64,000 bases of DNA, from NCBI RefSeq assembly GCF_003207955.1, contig NZ_NOXG01000001.1, positions 446,128 to 510,127 of the forward strand, given 5' to 3'. Under the pieces are notes generated by a model. The model had not been told where the DNA came from, searched no databases, and saw only the letters and a list, made by a program, of their open reading frames with translations. The translations under genes and the position numbers were made by a program. This document shows positions 33,896 through 42,354 of this stretch, in pieces; position 1 is the first letter of the stretch; the number at the start of each line of letters is the position of its first letter. Source of the stretch: Novacetimonas pomaceti (GTDB lineage: Bacteria > Pseudomonadota > Alphaproteobacteria > Acetobacterales > Acetobacteraceae).

Positions 33896-34202
33896 ATGAT
33901 CATCCGAGCGGGACGGGCGGAAAAAACTTGCGGGGCCGGACACAAACGGATAGAAGCCGCGTCCAAGGGACGGACCGCGCCTGTCCCGGTTGCTGGCATG
34001 TAGGCGCGTGTCCTTGACGCGGGGGACACGACAGAAGCGACAGGACCAGTTTCATCCCGACACCTGATAATTCGCGACGACAGACGGCCGCCCCATGCGC
34101 ATTCGCGGGGGCAGGTCTTGTGTTCCTTCATCAGGTTTTTCCGGACGCGCATGCTGTCGTGACGTTTCCGGCAATATTTCCTTGCGCCAGGAGGCGCTTT
34201 TC
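33896..34202 (+). other. Leader region upstream of the RhlE-like helicase
   Basis: A 307-base region with no supportable gene. It contains a stem-loop CGTGTCC (34007-34013) with GGACACG (34024-34030) and ends in AGGAGG at 34188-34193 before the helicase ATG. DEAD-box helicase genes often have long cold-responsive leaders, which would fit, but no specific motif is recognised. Confidence 0.4.
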
Positions 34203-35480
34203 ATGACAACGTTTGCCGATCTTCATCTTGCGGAGCCGCTGCTGCGGGCTCTCAACGAGGAAGGCTATACCACGCCCACCCCGATTCAGGCTGGCGCCAT
34301 CCCCTATCTGCTTGAGGGACGCGACCTGCTGGGCCTGGCACAGACAGGCACGGGCAAGACGGCGGCGTTCGCGCTGCCGATCCTCAATCATCTGCTGACC
34401 AGCAAGGGCCGTGCCCATCCCAAGGGCGCGCGCGCGCTGGTGCTGGCGCCCACGCGCGAACTGGCGTCACAGATCGATGACAGCTTTTCGTCATATGCCC
34501 GTCATATGAAGTTCACCCATGCGGTAGTTTTCGGTGGCGTGGGACAGGGACGCCAGATCGAGGCACTGCGTCGCGGTGTTGACGTGCTGGTCGCAGCCCC
34601 CGGCCGCCTGCTGGACCTGATGGGGCAGGGGCATGTGGATCTGTCCGGTCTGGAAATCCTTGTCCTGGATGAGGCCGACCGGATGCTGGACATGGGCTTT
34701 GTCCGCGATATCCGCAAGATTGTCGCAACGCTGCCGACCGATCGCCAGACCCTGCTGTTTTCCGCCACGATGCCCAAGAGCATTTCGGAACTGGCGCATG
34801 GCCTGCTGCGTGACCCGGCCACGGTGCAGGTCACGCCGCCGTCCAGCACGGTGGACCGTATCCGTCAGGCCGTGATGTATGTGGACACGGGCAACAAGCG
34901 CGAGGCGCTGAAGCTGCTGGTGGACTCCCCCAAGGTGGAGCGTGCCGTCGTGTTCACGCTGATGAAGCACGAAGCCAACAAGGTCGCCGCGTTCCTGAAC
35001 GAGCATGGCATCACGGCGGAGGCCATCCACGGCAACAAGTCGCAGGGCGCGCGCGAGCGCGCGATGTCCGGCTTCCGCTCCGGCGCGGTAAAGGTGCTGG
35101 TGGCGACCGATATCGCCGCGCGCGGCATCGACGTCGATGACGTCACGCATGTCTTCAACTATGACCTGCCGAATGTGCCGGAAAGCTATGTCCACCGGAT
35201 CGGGCGCACCGCGCGCGCGGGACGTGATGGCTGGGCCGTATCGCTGTGTGATGCCGAACAGCGTGCATGGCTGCGCGATATCGAAAAGACGATCGGCAAG
35301 AAGATCCCGGTCGTGCAGGAGCATCCGTACCATTCCGAGGCGGCTGCGAATTCGACCATGCGCCCGCCCGTGCTGGGTGGCGGTGGCCGTGGACGTGGTG
35401 GCCGTCCCGGTGGCGGCAACCGGGGTGGTCGTCCCGGCGGTCATGGCGGCCCGCGCGGAGGTCATCGTCGCGTTGCCTGA
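34203..35480 (+). CDS. DEAD-box ATP-dependent RNA helicase (RhlE-like)
   Basis: A 425-residue RNA helicase with all DEAD-box motifs in order: Q motif GYTTPTPIQ, I AQTGTGKTAAF, Ia PTRELASQ, II VLDEADRMLDMGF, III SATMP, and VI HRIGRTARAGRDGW. The C-terminal tail is a Gly/Arg-rich RGG-type stretch (GGRPGGGNRGG) typical of RhlE-type proteins and likely binds RNA. The ATG at 34203 follows AGGAGG by 9 bases; an open frame upstream is not real. It is followed by a strong intrinsic terminator. A second, shorter helicase gene lies at 51.1 kb. Confidence 0.93.
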   Translation: MTTFADLHLAEPLLRALNEEGYTTPTPIQAGAIPYLLEGRDLLGLAQTGTGKTAAFALPILNHLLTSKGRAHPKGARALVLAPTRELASQIDDSFSSYARHMKFTHAVVFGGVGQGRQIEALRRGVDVLVAAPGRLLDLMGQGHVDLSGLEILVLDEADRMLDMGFVRDIRKIVATLPTDRQTLLFSATMPKSISELAHGLLRDPATVQVTPPSSTVDRIRQAVMYVDTGNKREALKLLVDSPKVERAVVFTLMKHEANKVAAFLNEHGITAEAIHGNKSQGARERAMSGFRSGAVKVLVATDIAARGIDVDDVTHVFNYDLPNVPESYVHRIGRTARAGRDGWAVSLCDAEQRAWLRDIEKTIGKKIPVVQEHPYHSEAAANSTMRPPVLGGGGRGRGGRPGGGNRGGRPGGHGGPRGGHRRVA

Positions 35481-35505
35481 TTGAATATTCGCATTGAATG
35501 CGGGG

Positions 35506-35540
35506 AAGGGCTGCATCCATCATGGGTGCAGCCCTTTTTT
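35506..35540 (+). terminator. Intrinsic terminator of the helicase gene
   Basis: AAGGGCTGCA pairs with TGCAGCCCTT around TCC-ATCAT-GGG, followed directly by a run of six T. It lies about 25 bases after the helicase stop. This is the clearest Rho-independent terminator in the window. Confidence 0.9.
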
Positions 35541-36173
35541 GTGAAGATGGTGTATTTAAAATATAAACACGAAACTTTTCTTGCAATTATATAATAATTG
35601 AAATATATTATTTGAAGTAATTTTGTGGTTTTATTAAAATAATTATTTTCCGAATGATTTATTCAAATTATTTCATAGGTATTGCATAAATCAACGATCG
35701 TATTTTTATGACTGCTCAGCGACCTGGATTGCAGGCTGGCGACTGATCTCGACCCGACATGCCAATGCCTTTCCCTTGCTTCCATATTATTTCGGACCAG
35801 ATCGCCGATCTTCCCGGCCTTGCCTTCGAAAGTATCCAGCCGGATCCACCAGCCGTCTGAAAAAGGACTGACGCCCAATTCGGCGTCACCGCGCCGTGCG
35901 ATCTGCCTGACTGCCTTCCTTCCGCATGTGAGCCGTGGGAGAGGGATGCCAATGCAGGATTACGTCCTCCGGTTTGAGGCAGGGAAACGGTTCCTGCGTT
36001 TGTGCCGCAGCGTTACGGGCAGTGTTGGGCGTCCCTGATTTTCATATCGGTCAGTGCTGCGGATTTCCCTGATCCTCACGATACCAGAAATTTACAGATA
36101 CTGGATGATGCGGATAGGGAACGACAGGCCCCGAAATGCCGTAAAAACCAAGCGTTCCGATACTGGGGGGATG
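35541..36173. other. AT-rich patch and gene-poor stretch beside tRNA-Ser
   Basis: The first part (about 35541-35710) is dominated by A and T runs and is unlike the high-GC surroundings. The remainder returns to average composition and holds a possible gene remnant, listed separately. No transposase, integrase or phage gene is visible, and I see no direct repeat of the tRNA-Ser 3' end. Confidence 0.5.
35663..35959 (-). pseudogene. Possible gene remnant, unknown family
   Basis: An open frame of about 99 codons on the minus strand reads like real protein in its middle part (GVSPFSDGWWIRLDTFEG, then KIGDLVRNNMEARERHWHV). It has no ATG: the frame opens after a TAA at 35960-35962 and only a TTG at 35878 is available. 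The last 15 residues run into the AT-rich patch and probably are not original. I do not recognise the family. It may be a decayed fragment of a gene once in this interval, or chance. Confidence 0.3.
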
Positions 36174-36263
36174 TGGCGGATGGGGTGGGATTCGAACCCA
36201 CGGTACGGTTACCCGCACGCCAGTTTTCAAGACTGGAGCCTTCAACCACTCGGCCACCCATCC
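36174..36263 (-). tRNA. tRNA-Ser (anticodon TGA)
   Basis: A 90-base tRNA with encoded CCA. The acceptor stem GGATGGG pairs with CCCATCC, followed by G and CCA. The anticodon stem CCAGT/ACTGG holds the loop CTTGAAA with anticodon TGA (36227-36229 on the plus strand as TCA). The long variable arm GTGCGGGTAACCGTAC is typical of serine tRNAs, and the T arm GGGTTCGAATCCC is intact. It borders the AT-rich patch on its 3' side. Confidence 0.95.
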
Positions 36264-36545
36264 ATCGCAAGGCAGGTTTAGTGCCTGTCCTTTGGCTTAT
36301 GATGTAAAAAGCCTTCCATTGCAAGTGGTGGGCGGGGAATACGTAGTGTATTGAAATATAATAATTAATTTTTGCGGCGCCATGGAATGGCTGTGGGTGG
36401 GCGCATATTTGCGTCCTCTGCGGGAAATGTAATGTAGGTCCGGCCGGGGAAAGTATGGAATACGGAGCATGGCGATTCCTGCCTGGTGAATGGCCTGTTT
36501 GATCCATATGCGGCGTCTCGCGCCGATCGAATTTCTGAAAGTGTC
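36264..36545. other. Upstream region of tRNA-Ser and the O-antigen ligase-like gene
   Basis: A 282-base region holding the promoter of tRNA-Ser (minus) and presumably that of the O-antigen ligase-like gene (plus). It is again AT-richer than average around 36350-36375 (repeated ATAATTAATT-like text). I see no other gene. Confidence 0.4.
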
Positions 36546-37862
36546 ATGCCCGATATCATCAGCGACCGTCGGCTGTCCTGCGCAGCATGGATGAAACGTC
36601 TGGCGGTCTGGGGAACATTTACGTTTCCGCTTCTGCTCTGCTACGCGCTTGCCCCGTCCGAAATCCTCATGTGCGTGATCGCGGGCGCGTTTGTGGTGCG
36701 CAGCGCGCTGTGCCGGGAATGGGGATGGCTGCACCAGCCATGGTTCGTCTTCTCCCTCATCCTCGGCATCGATATCGTGCTGGCGTCGGCGTATGTGGGC
36801 TCCGGGCATGCGGTGTTACAGTCCGTGCTTCTGGTGCGATATCCTGTCTTTGTCGCGGCGATGGCCTGTTGGGTTTTGACCGATCCGCAGGACAGGCGGC
36901 GGCTGAGAGTGGCGTATGCCATCGTGGCGGTATGGATCGTCGCGGGAAGCTGGCAGCAATATATCTGCGGGCGCAACCTGATGGGATATGGCCGGTGGGA
37001 AGACGGCGCCCTGCTGGGGCCATTATGGGCGCCCCGCGCGGGGCAGGCGCTGTTCATGACTGCGTTTACCGGGCTGATGCCTGCCATTCTTTCCCTTGCG
37101 CAGCGGCGTAACCGTTCCGGCCTGGTGTATGCGGGGTGCATTCTTGTCCTGCTGGTCCTGACATTCCTGCTGATTTCGCAGCGGATGCCGACCCTGCTGT
37201 TCCTGTTCGGGACGCTCTGCCTTGCGTTGCTGGTGCGTTCGCTCCGGGTGCCGTTCATTCTTGCCTGTCTGGTCGGGGTGGCGGGGATCGCCCTTTCGCC
37301 CGTGGTCGCGCCGCAGGCTTACAACAAGCTGGTCATCAGTTTCGAACACCAGATGCATCATTTTGCCGACAGCCCGTATGGAATGCTTTTCATCAGGGCG
37401 ATGGTCATGCTGAAGGATCATCCCTGGATCGGGTTCGGCTATGACGGGTTCCGCATCAACTGTCCCAATCCGGCCTATTTCCATGGGCTTCCCGCGCTTG
37501 GCATTCCCGATGGCCCGCATGGCGGGGCGCCGGGCTGCAACCTGCATCCCCATAATTACTATCTTCAGGTCGCAACGATGGCGGGCTGGCCGGGATGTGC
37601 CCTGTTCTGCCTTGTGGTGGCATGCCTGCTGCGTCCCATGGCGGCGGTGCTGCGGCGGGGGCATATGACGGCCGGGCAGATGGTTCCCTGCGTGCTGGCT
37701 TTCGTCATCGTGTGGCCCCTGCAGTCCACCAGTTCGTTCTCGACCCAGCCGACTGCCGGATGGGTCTTCCTTGCGCTGGGATGGGCGCTGGCGGTCTGCC
37801 GTCAGGCAGAAGGCGACGATCCCGCCATGGAACGGGCAGGTCATGGTAAGTCATCTGCCTGA
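36546..37862 (+). CDS. O-antigen ligase/polymerase-like membrane protein
   Basis: A 438-residue protein with about 10-12 membrane helices and one large periplasmic loop in the second half. The loop region contains MLKDHPWIGFGYDGFR, the G-x-G-motif area seen in O-antigen ligase (WaaL, Wzy_C superfamily), and later HNYYLQVATMAGWPG, which carries the conserved His followed by aromatic residues. Such proteins attach O-polysaccharide to lipid A-core or polymerise repeat units. The ATG at 36546 is chosen; a GTG at 36486 is also possible. The next gene is a flippase, so both probably act on a surface polysaccharide. Confidence 0.8.
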   Translation: MPDIISDRRLSCAAWMKRLAVWGTFTFPLLLCYALAPSEILMCVIAGAFVVRSALCREWGWLHQPWFVFSLILGIDIVLASAYVGSGHAVLQSVLLVRYPVFVAAMACWVLTDPQDRRRLRVAYAIVAVWIVAGSWQQYICGRNLMGYGRWEDGALLGPLWAPRAGQALFMTAFTGLMPAILSLAQRRNRSGLVYAGCILVLLVLTFLLISQRMPTLLFLFGTLCLALLVRSLRVPFILACLVGVAGIALSPVVAPQAYNKLVISFEHQMHHFADSPYGMLFIRAMVMLKDHPWIGFGYDGFRINCPNPAYFHGLPALGIPDGPHGGAPGCNLHPHNYYLQVATMAGWPGCALFCLVVACLLRPMAAVLRRGHMTAGQMVPCVLAFVIVWPLQSTSSFSTQPTAGWVFLALGWALAVCRQAEGDDPAMERAGHGKSSA

Positions 37863-38063
37863 AAATCAATGGGGGTGGCCTTGGCCGGGTGAGCGTTTTA
37901 CAATACGTCGCGATGGATATCATTGCCTCAGGCCCGATCACGACGCACCTTGTGGGAATTCCCCGCCCTGACTGGCGGCAAGAGACAAAGGCAGGTGTGA
38001 TTATTTCCCCGTCCGTTACAACAGGGACATTCCGGCCATGGATGCCGGGCCTCAGGATATCTC
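37863..38063. other. Intergenic spacer between ligase-like and flippase genes
   Basis: About 200 bases without a supportable gene. AGGAT precedes the flippase ATG. The region may carry a separate flippase promoter, but I see no clear box. Confidence 0.3.
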
Positions 38064-39401
38064 ATGGCGGTTGATGATACTGCCACGCTGAAGCGTATAT
38101 TTGGCAATACCGGGTTTCTTGTCGCAGGGCGCGCGACGAATGCCGTGTGCAGTTTCCTGTACATGGCATGGGCCGTGCGCGCGCTGGGGCTGTCGCAGTT
38201 CGGCGTCCTGATGCTGGTGACCACGTTCGGGTCGGCCATTTCGGCCGCGACCCATCTGCAATCGTGGCAGCCCCTGCTGCATTACGGTACCGAACCCTTT
38301 CAGAAAGGGGACCTGCCACGTTTCAACCGGCTGCTATTTTTCTGCATGCGTGCCGATCTGCTCAGCGGGATGGTGGGGTCGCTTGTCGGGATGCTTGGCG
38401 TGTGGCTGTTCGGCACCTCCATGGGGTGGCCACAGGCCGATCAGGCGGCGGCCATGTTCTATATGCTGACCATTTCGTTCATGAACACCGGCTGGTCCAC
38501 CGGGGTATTCAGGCTGTGCAATGCTTTCTGGCTGAGCAGCGCCTGCGACCTGTCCGGCGTGGCCGTGCGCATGGTGGGCGCGGGGCTTGGGCTGTGGCTG
38601 CATATGGGGCTGGATTATTTCCTGCTGGTATGGAGCATGACCCAGCTCGCCATGTTCGTCACCAACAGCATCATGGGCTGGTGGCTGCTCCGCACTGACG
38701 GCAGGGTCGGGACATTCCGGCTTTTCCACCCGATGCGTGTCACCGATGCGCCGGGAATCTGGCGCTTTACCCTTTCAACCAGCGGTAATCATGTCCTCGG
38801 GACCGTCTTCAACCAGTTCGGGACCCTGCTGGTCGGGGGGCTGCTGGGGCCGACGGACGCCGCCGTCTATCGCGTGTCGCGCCAGATTGGCGACGGGATC
38901 GCAAAACCGGCCCAGCTGATGATGCCCGCGCTTTATCCCGAATTCATCCGCCTGCGTGAAAAACACGACTGGTACGGGCTGAAGCATGTCACGTTGCGCC
39001 TGTTCATGCTGATTGGCGGTTTTTCACTGGTCCTGATGGCCTTTGCGCTGGTGGCGGGCAACACGTTCCTGACATGGATGCTGCAGGTCCACTGGCCGGG
39101 CGGCAGCCTGATGATCATGCTGATGCTGGGCAATGCCATCATGGGGCTGGGGATCGTGCCGCTTGAACCCCTGCTGACGGTGGTGGGCAAGGTGTCGCAT
39201 GTCCTGATCGGGCGCATCGTCGTGACGATCACCTATCTCCCGCTGGTCTATGTCATGGCGTCGAGATGGCATCTGGCGGGTGCTGCGGCGGCATCGGTGG
39301 TTGCCTCCCTGATGATGCTGCTGATCTGCATGCGTCCCGTGATCGTCTGGTTTTCAAAGGTCGCCCCCGGCCATCGTCCCCGCGAAGTCACGGATCACTG
39401 A
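38064..39401 (+). CDS. Polysaccharide flippase-like membrane protein (MOP/Wzx superfamily)
   Basis: A 445-residue polytopic protein with about 12 helices that resembles Wzx/MATE-type lipid-linked oligosaccharide flippases. Seen features are the opening FGNTGFLVAGRATNAVCSFLYMAWAVRALGLSQFG (typical of this superfamily), and helices ending in VGSLVGMLGVWLFGTSMGW and GGFSLVLMAFALVAGNTFLTWML. The likely role is moving undecaprenyl-linked sugars across the inner membrane. It lies after the O-antigen ligase-like gene on the same strand, with a 201-base gap. Exact substrate is unknown. ATG with AGGAT nearby. Confidence 0.78.
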   Translation: MAVDDTATLKRIFGNTGFLVAGRATNAVCSFLYMAWAVRALGLSQFGVLMLVTTFGSAISAATHLQSWQPLLHYGTEPFQKGDLPRFNRLLFFCMRADLLSGMVGSLVGMLGVWLFGTSMGWPQADQAAAMFYMLTISFMNTGWSTGVFRLCNAFWLSSACDLSGVAVRMVGAGLGLWLHMGLDYFLLVWSMTQLAMFVTNSIMGWWLLRTDGRVGTFRLFHPMRVTDAPGIWRFTLSTSGNHVLGTVFNQFGTLLVGGLLGPTDAAVYRVSRQIGDGIAKPAQLMMPALYPEFIRLREKHDWYGLKHVTLRLFMLIGGFSLVLMAFALVAGNTFLTWMLQVHWPGGSLMIMLMLGNAIMGLGIVPLEPLLTVVGKVSHVLIGRIVVTITYLPLVYVMASRWHLAGAAAASVVASLMMLLICMRPVIVWFSKVAPGHRPREVTDH

Positions 39402-39615
39402 CACCCCCGTCCGGCGGAAGGCGGAAAGGGTGGGGGGAAATAAATTCCGGCAGCGATGGCGGGGGATACTTGCAATCCGGGCTGAAAACCGCCATATCGC
39501 GTCGTGCCGTGGCCTGAATGCCATGGCAATTCGCACGTGAAGCATGTGCCTCTGGTGTCCCGCGATGGACCGGCGCTTCACGGAGGACAAACCAGAAGAC
39601 AAGGATTGAGCCAAA
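39402..39615 (+). promoter_or_regulatory. Leader and probable promoter of rpsB
   Basis: The 214-base upstream region has a TTGCAA at 39470 and CATATC 17 bases later, a plausible -35/-10 pair, followed by about 110 bases of leader. An AAGGATTGAGCC ribosome site precedes the rpsB ATG. Leaders of S2 genes are often autoregulated, but no known structure is recognised. Confidence 0.4.
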
Positions 39616-40416
39616 ATGGCCATGCCTGAATTCACAATGCGCCAGCTGCTTGAGTCCGGCGTGCACTTCGGTCACCACACCCGCCGCTGGAACCCGCGCA
39701 TGGCGCCGTTCCTGTTCGGTGTGCGCAACCAGGTTCACATCATCGACCTGCAGCAGACCGTCCCCATGCTCGATCGCGCGCTCAAGGCGATCCGTGACAC
39801 CGTCGCGGGCGGCGGGCGCGTCCTGTTCGTCGGCACCAAGCGTGCTGCGGCCGATCAGATCGCCGAAGCGGCCAAGCGTTGCGGGCAGTACTATGTCAAC
39901 CACCGCTGGCTGGGTGGCATGCTGACGAACTGGAAGACGATCACCGGTTCGATCAAGCGTCTGCGCGGCATCGACGAAATGCTGGAAAATGGCACGCAGG
40001 GCCTGACCAAGAAGGAAGTTCTGGACATCACGCGCGACCGTGAAAAGCTGGAACGTTCGCTGGGCGGGATCAAGGAAATGGGCGGCCTGCCGGACATCCT
40101 GTTCGTGATCGACACGAACAAGGAAAAGCTGGCGGTTGAAGAAGCCAACAAGCTGGGTATTCCGGTTGTCGCCGTCCTCGACAGCAACTCCGATCCGCGT
40201 GGCGTGACCTACCCCATTCCGGGTAACGATGACGCCATCCGCGCGATCGCCCTGTATTGCGAACTGGTGTCCGGCGCGGTGCTGGATGGCATTTCTGCGG
40301 AACTGGGTGCATCGGGCGAAGATTTCGGCGCGGCGGAAGAACTGCCTGTCGATCCGGCGATCGAAGTGGCCGCGACCGAAGCGGCGGCAGCGCCGGCGGC
40401 GACGCCCGCAGCCTGA
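39616..40416 (+). CDS. rpsB: 30S ribosomal protein S2
   Basis: Small-subunit ribosomal protein bound late in 30S assembly. The 266-residue protein has the S2 signatures TMRQLLESGVHFGHHTRRWNP at the start and GRVLFVGTKRAAADQIAE, RWLGGMLTNWKTI, DNCR-like VIDTNKEKLAVEEANKLGIP. It ends in an Ala/Glu/Pro-rich tail (EAAAAPAATPAA) common in alphaproteobacteria. tsf follows 134 bases later, in the almost universal rpsB-tsf order. A strong hairpin sits between them. Confidence 0.98.
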   Translation: MAMPEFTMRQLLESGVHFGHHTRRWNPRMAPFLFGVRNQVHIIDLQQTVPMLDRALKAIRDTVAGGGRVLFVGTKRAAADQIAEAAKRCGQYYVNHRWLGGMLTNWKTITGSIKRLRGIDEMLENGTQGLTKKEVLDITRDREKLERSLGGIKEMGGLPDILFVIDTNKEKLAVEEANKLGIPVVAVLDSNSDPRGVTYPIPGNDDAIRAIALYCELVSGAVLDGISAELGASGEDFGAAEELPVDPAIEVAATEAAAAPAATPAA

Positions 40417-40498
40417 TGACCTGACCGGCGCTGGTCCCGCACGGGACCGGGCAGTCGAACGGGTCGGACTGCGGCCCGGAGAATACCGGATTACAAGG

Positions 40499-40525
40499 AT
40501 GCGCCCTGCCACAGGCAGGGCGCAT
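40499..40525 (+). promoter_or_regulatory. Perfect hairpin in the rpsB-tsf spacer
   Basis: ATGCGCCCTGCC pairs perfectly with GGCAGGGCGCAT around the loop ACA (12-base stem). It lies 24 bases before the tsf ATG without a T-run. It could be an attenuator, an RNA-processing site, or a stability element separating S2 and EF-Ts expression. Confidence 0.5.
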
Positions 40526-40549
40526 GCCTGTCGTGAGGAGATAGAGATA

Positions 40550-41455
40550 ATGGCGGCAATTACCGCAGCTCTGGTCAAGGATCTTCGTGAGAAGACCGGC
40601 GCCGGCATGATGGATTGCAAAAAGGCGCTGACCGAGGCGCAGGGCGATATCGAGGGCGCGATCGACTGGCTGCGCAAGAAGGGCCTGTCCGCCGCGGCCA
40701 AGAAGTCCGGCCGTGTTACCGCCGAAGGCCTGGTTGGCGTTGCATCCGCCCCGAATGCCGCCGCCATGGTCGAGGTGAACGCGGAGACGGATTTCGTCGC
40801 ACGCAACGAACATTTCCAGAAGTTCGTGACCGAAGTGGCCGAAGCGGCCCTGAAGGTTGGCGAGGATCTGGAAAAGCTGAAGGGCGCCGTCCTGAAGAGC
40901 GGTCGTACCGTTGCCGACGAACTGACGCACCTGATCGCCACCATCGGCGAAAACATGTCCATCCGTCGCGCCCGCGTGCTGAAGGTGCCGTCGGGTGTCG
41001 TCGCGACCTACATCCATTCCGCCGTCAGCCCCGGACTGGGCAAGATCGGCGTTCTGGCGGCCGTGGAAGCCCCGAGCGCCAGCGAGGCGCTGGAAACGCT
41101 GGGTCGTCAGATCGGCATGCACGTGGCGGCAACCCGTCCCGCGTCGCTGGATATCGATGGCGTCGATCCCCAGGCGCTGGAGCGTGAGCGCGCGGTTCTG
41201 GTGGAACAGGCGAAGGCGTCCGGCAAGCCGGAAGCGATCATCAGCAAGATGGTCGAAGGCCGCATCCGCAAGTTCTATGAAGAAGTCGTCCTTCTGGAGC
41301 AGGTGTGGGTGCATGACGGCGAAAGCCGCGTCCGCGCCATCGTTGAAAAGGCAGGCGCGAAGCTTGTCGGCTTTGACCGCTTCCAGCTTGGTGAAGGCAT
41401 CGAGAAGGAAGAAAATGACTTTGCCGCCGAAGTGGCAAAGGCTGCCGGTCACTGA
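40550..41455 (+). CDS. tsf: Elongation factor Ts
   Basis: Guanine-nucleotide exchange factor for EF-Tu. The 301-residue protein begins with AALVKDLREKTGAGMMDCKKAL, the EF-Ts N-terminal domain. It contains NAETDFVARNEHFQKFV, the core binding motif with the TDF residues that invade EF-Tu, and the C-terminal LEQVWVHD. The ATG at 40550 follows GAGGAGATAGAG. It comes after rpsB with a hairpin between. recO follows 48 bases later on the same strand, so all may be on one transcript. Confidence 0.98.
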   Translation: MAAITAALVKDLREKTGAGMMDCKKALTEAQGDIEGAIDWLRKKGLSAAAKKSGRVTAEGLVGVASAPNAAAMVEVNAETDFVARNEHFQKFVTEVAEAALKVGEDLEKLKGAVLKSGRTVADELTHLIATIGENMSIRRARVLKVPSGVVATYIHSAVSPGLGKIGVLAAVEAPSASEALETLGRQIGMHVAATRPASLDIDGVDPQALERERAVLVEQAKASGKPEAIISKMVEGRIRKFYEEVVLLEQVWVHDGESRVRAIVEKAGAKLVGFDRFQLGEGIEKEENDFAAEVAKAAGH

Positions 41456-41503
41456 TTGATTGCCGGGTTTCTTCGGCATTCTGAACGGGGCGGGGGTTTC
41501 CTG

Positions 41504-42283
41504 ATGGAATGGGAAGCCCCCGCCCTTGTGCTTTCCGCGACGCCTTATGGCGAAACCAGCATGCTTGTCCATGTGCTCACGGGCGAACATGGCCTGTATC
41601 ATGGCATGGCGCGTGGCGGCGCATCGCGCCAGGGACGGCCGATCTGGCAGGCCGGTAACCTGATTACGGCCCGATGGAACGCCCGCCTGGCCGATCAGCT
41701 GGGCGGTATCCGTGGGGAAATGGTCCATGCCTCCGCCGCGCGGCTGCTGGATTTTCCCCTGCAGCTGGCGATGCTGGCCTCCATGTGCGCGCTGGCGGAT
41801 GGCAGCCTGCCGGAGCGCGAAGCCCATCCCGCCGTTTTTCAGGAATTGACGCGCCTGCTGGCATGGATCAGCCTGGACCCGGTCGGCACGGAACAGGCAG
41901 CAATGGCCGCCCTTGTCCGGTGGGAGGTCTGTCTTCTGTCGGAACTTGGCTTCGGGCTTGACCTTGGCGCCTGCGCCGTCAGCGGGCAATCCGGTAACCT
42001 GCAATGGGTTTCCCCCCGCAGCGGCCGCGCGGTCAGCGATGAACATGCCGGGCAGTGGCGCGACCGCCTGCTGCCCCTTCCGCCGTTCCTGCTGGACCCA
42101 TCGTGCGATGGCACGCCCGCCCAATGGCGGGACGGGTTGCGCCTGACGGGACATTTCCTGGCCCGTGACGCATTTGGACAGCGTCATCGTCCCTTGCCCG
42201 CCGCGCGTGTCCGGTTGATGGACATGGTCGCGAAAATGGCGGAAAATGGCGATCCGGCAGTACCATCCAAAGACGTGGAATAG
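41504..42283 (+). CDS. recO: DNA repair protein RecO
   Basis: Recombination mediator of the RecFOR pathway, helping load RecA on SSB-coated DNA. The 259-residue protein starts with EAPALVLSATPYGETSMLV, the typical OB-fold opening of RecO, followed by GLYHGMARGGASR, QAGNLITARWNAR and late NPDP-like helices. I chose the ATG at 41504 after GGGGCGGGGG; the frame is open 48 bases further. It lies between tsf and parC in the same orientation, the usual order in Acetobacteraceae. No zinc finger motif is seen, so it is the metal-free form. Confidence 0.85.
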   Translation: MEWEAPALVLSATPYGETSMLVHVLTGEHGLYHGMARGGASRQGRPIWQAGNLITARWNARLADQLGGIRGEMVHASAARLLDFPLQLAMLASMCALADGSLPEREAHPAVFQELTRLLAWISLDPVGTEQAAMAALVRWEVCLLSELGFGLDLGACAVSGQSGNLQWVSPRSGRAVSDEHAGQWRDRLLPLPPFLLDPSCDGTPAQWRDGLRLTGHFLARDAFGQRHRPLPAARVRLMDMVAKMAENGDPAVPSKDVE

Positions 42284-42354
42284 TTTTGCGGCATTGGGCC
42301 ATTGGACAATGCCTTCGTTTTCGCTATCTGTTCTCCCCTGCAGGAGGAGTTTTC

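Noticed and set aside
36002..36307. A 101-codon plus-strand frame over tRNA-Ser
   Set aside because: It contains GFEPTVRLPARQFSRLEPSTT, the antisense translation of a tRNA, so it is spurious.
40070..42187. A 705-codon open frame on the minus strand across rpsB, tsf and recO
   Set aside because: It is the antisense shadow of three well-supported plus-strand genes. High GC removes stop codons in some antisense frames.
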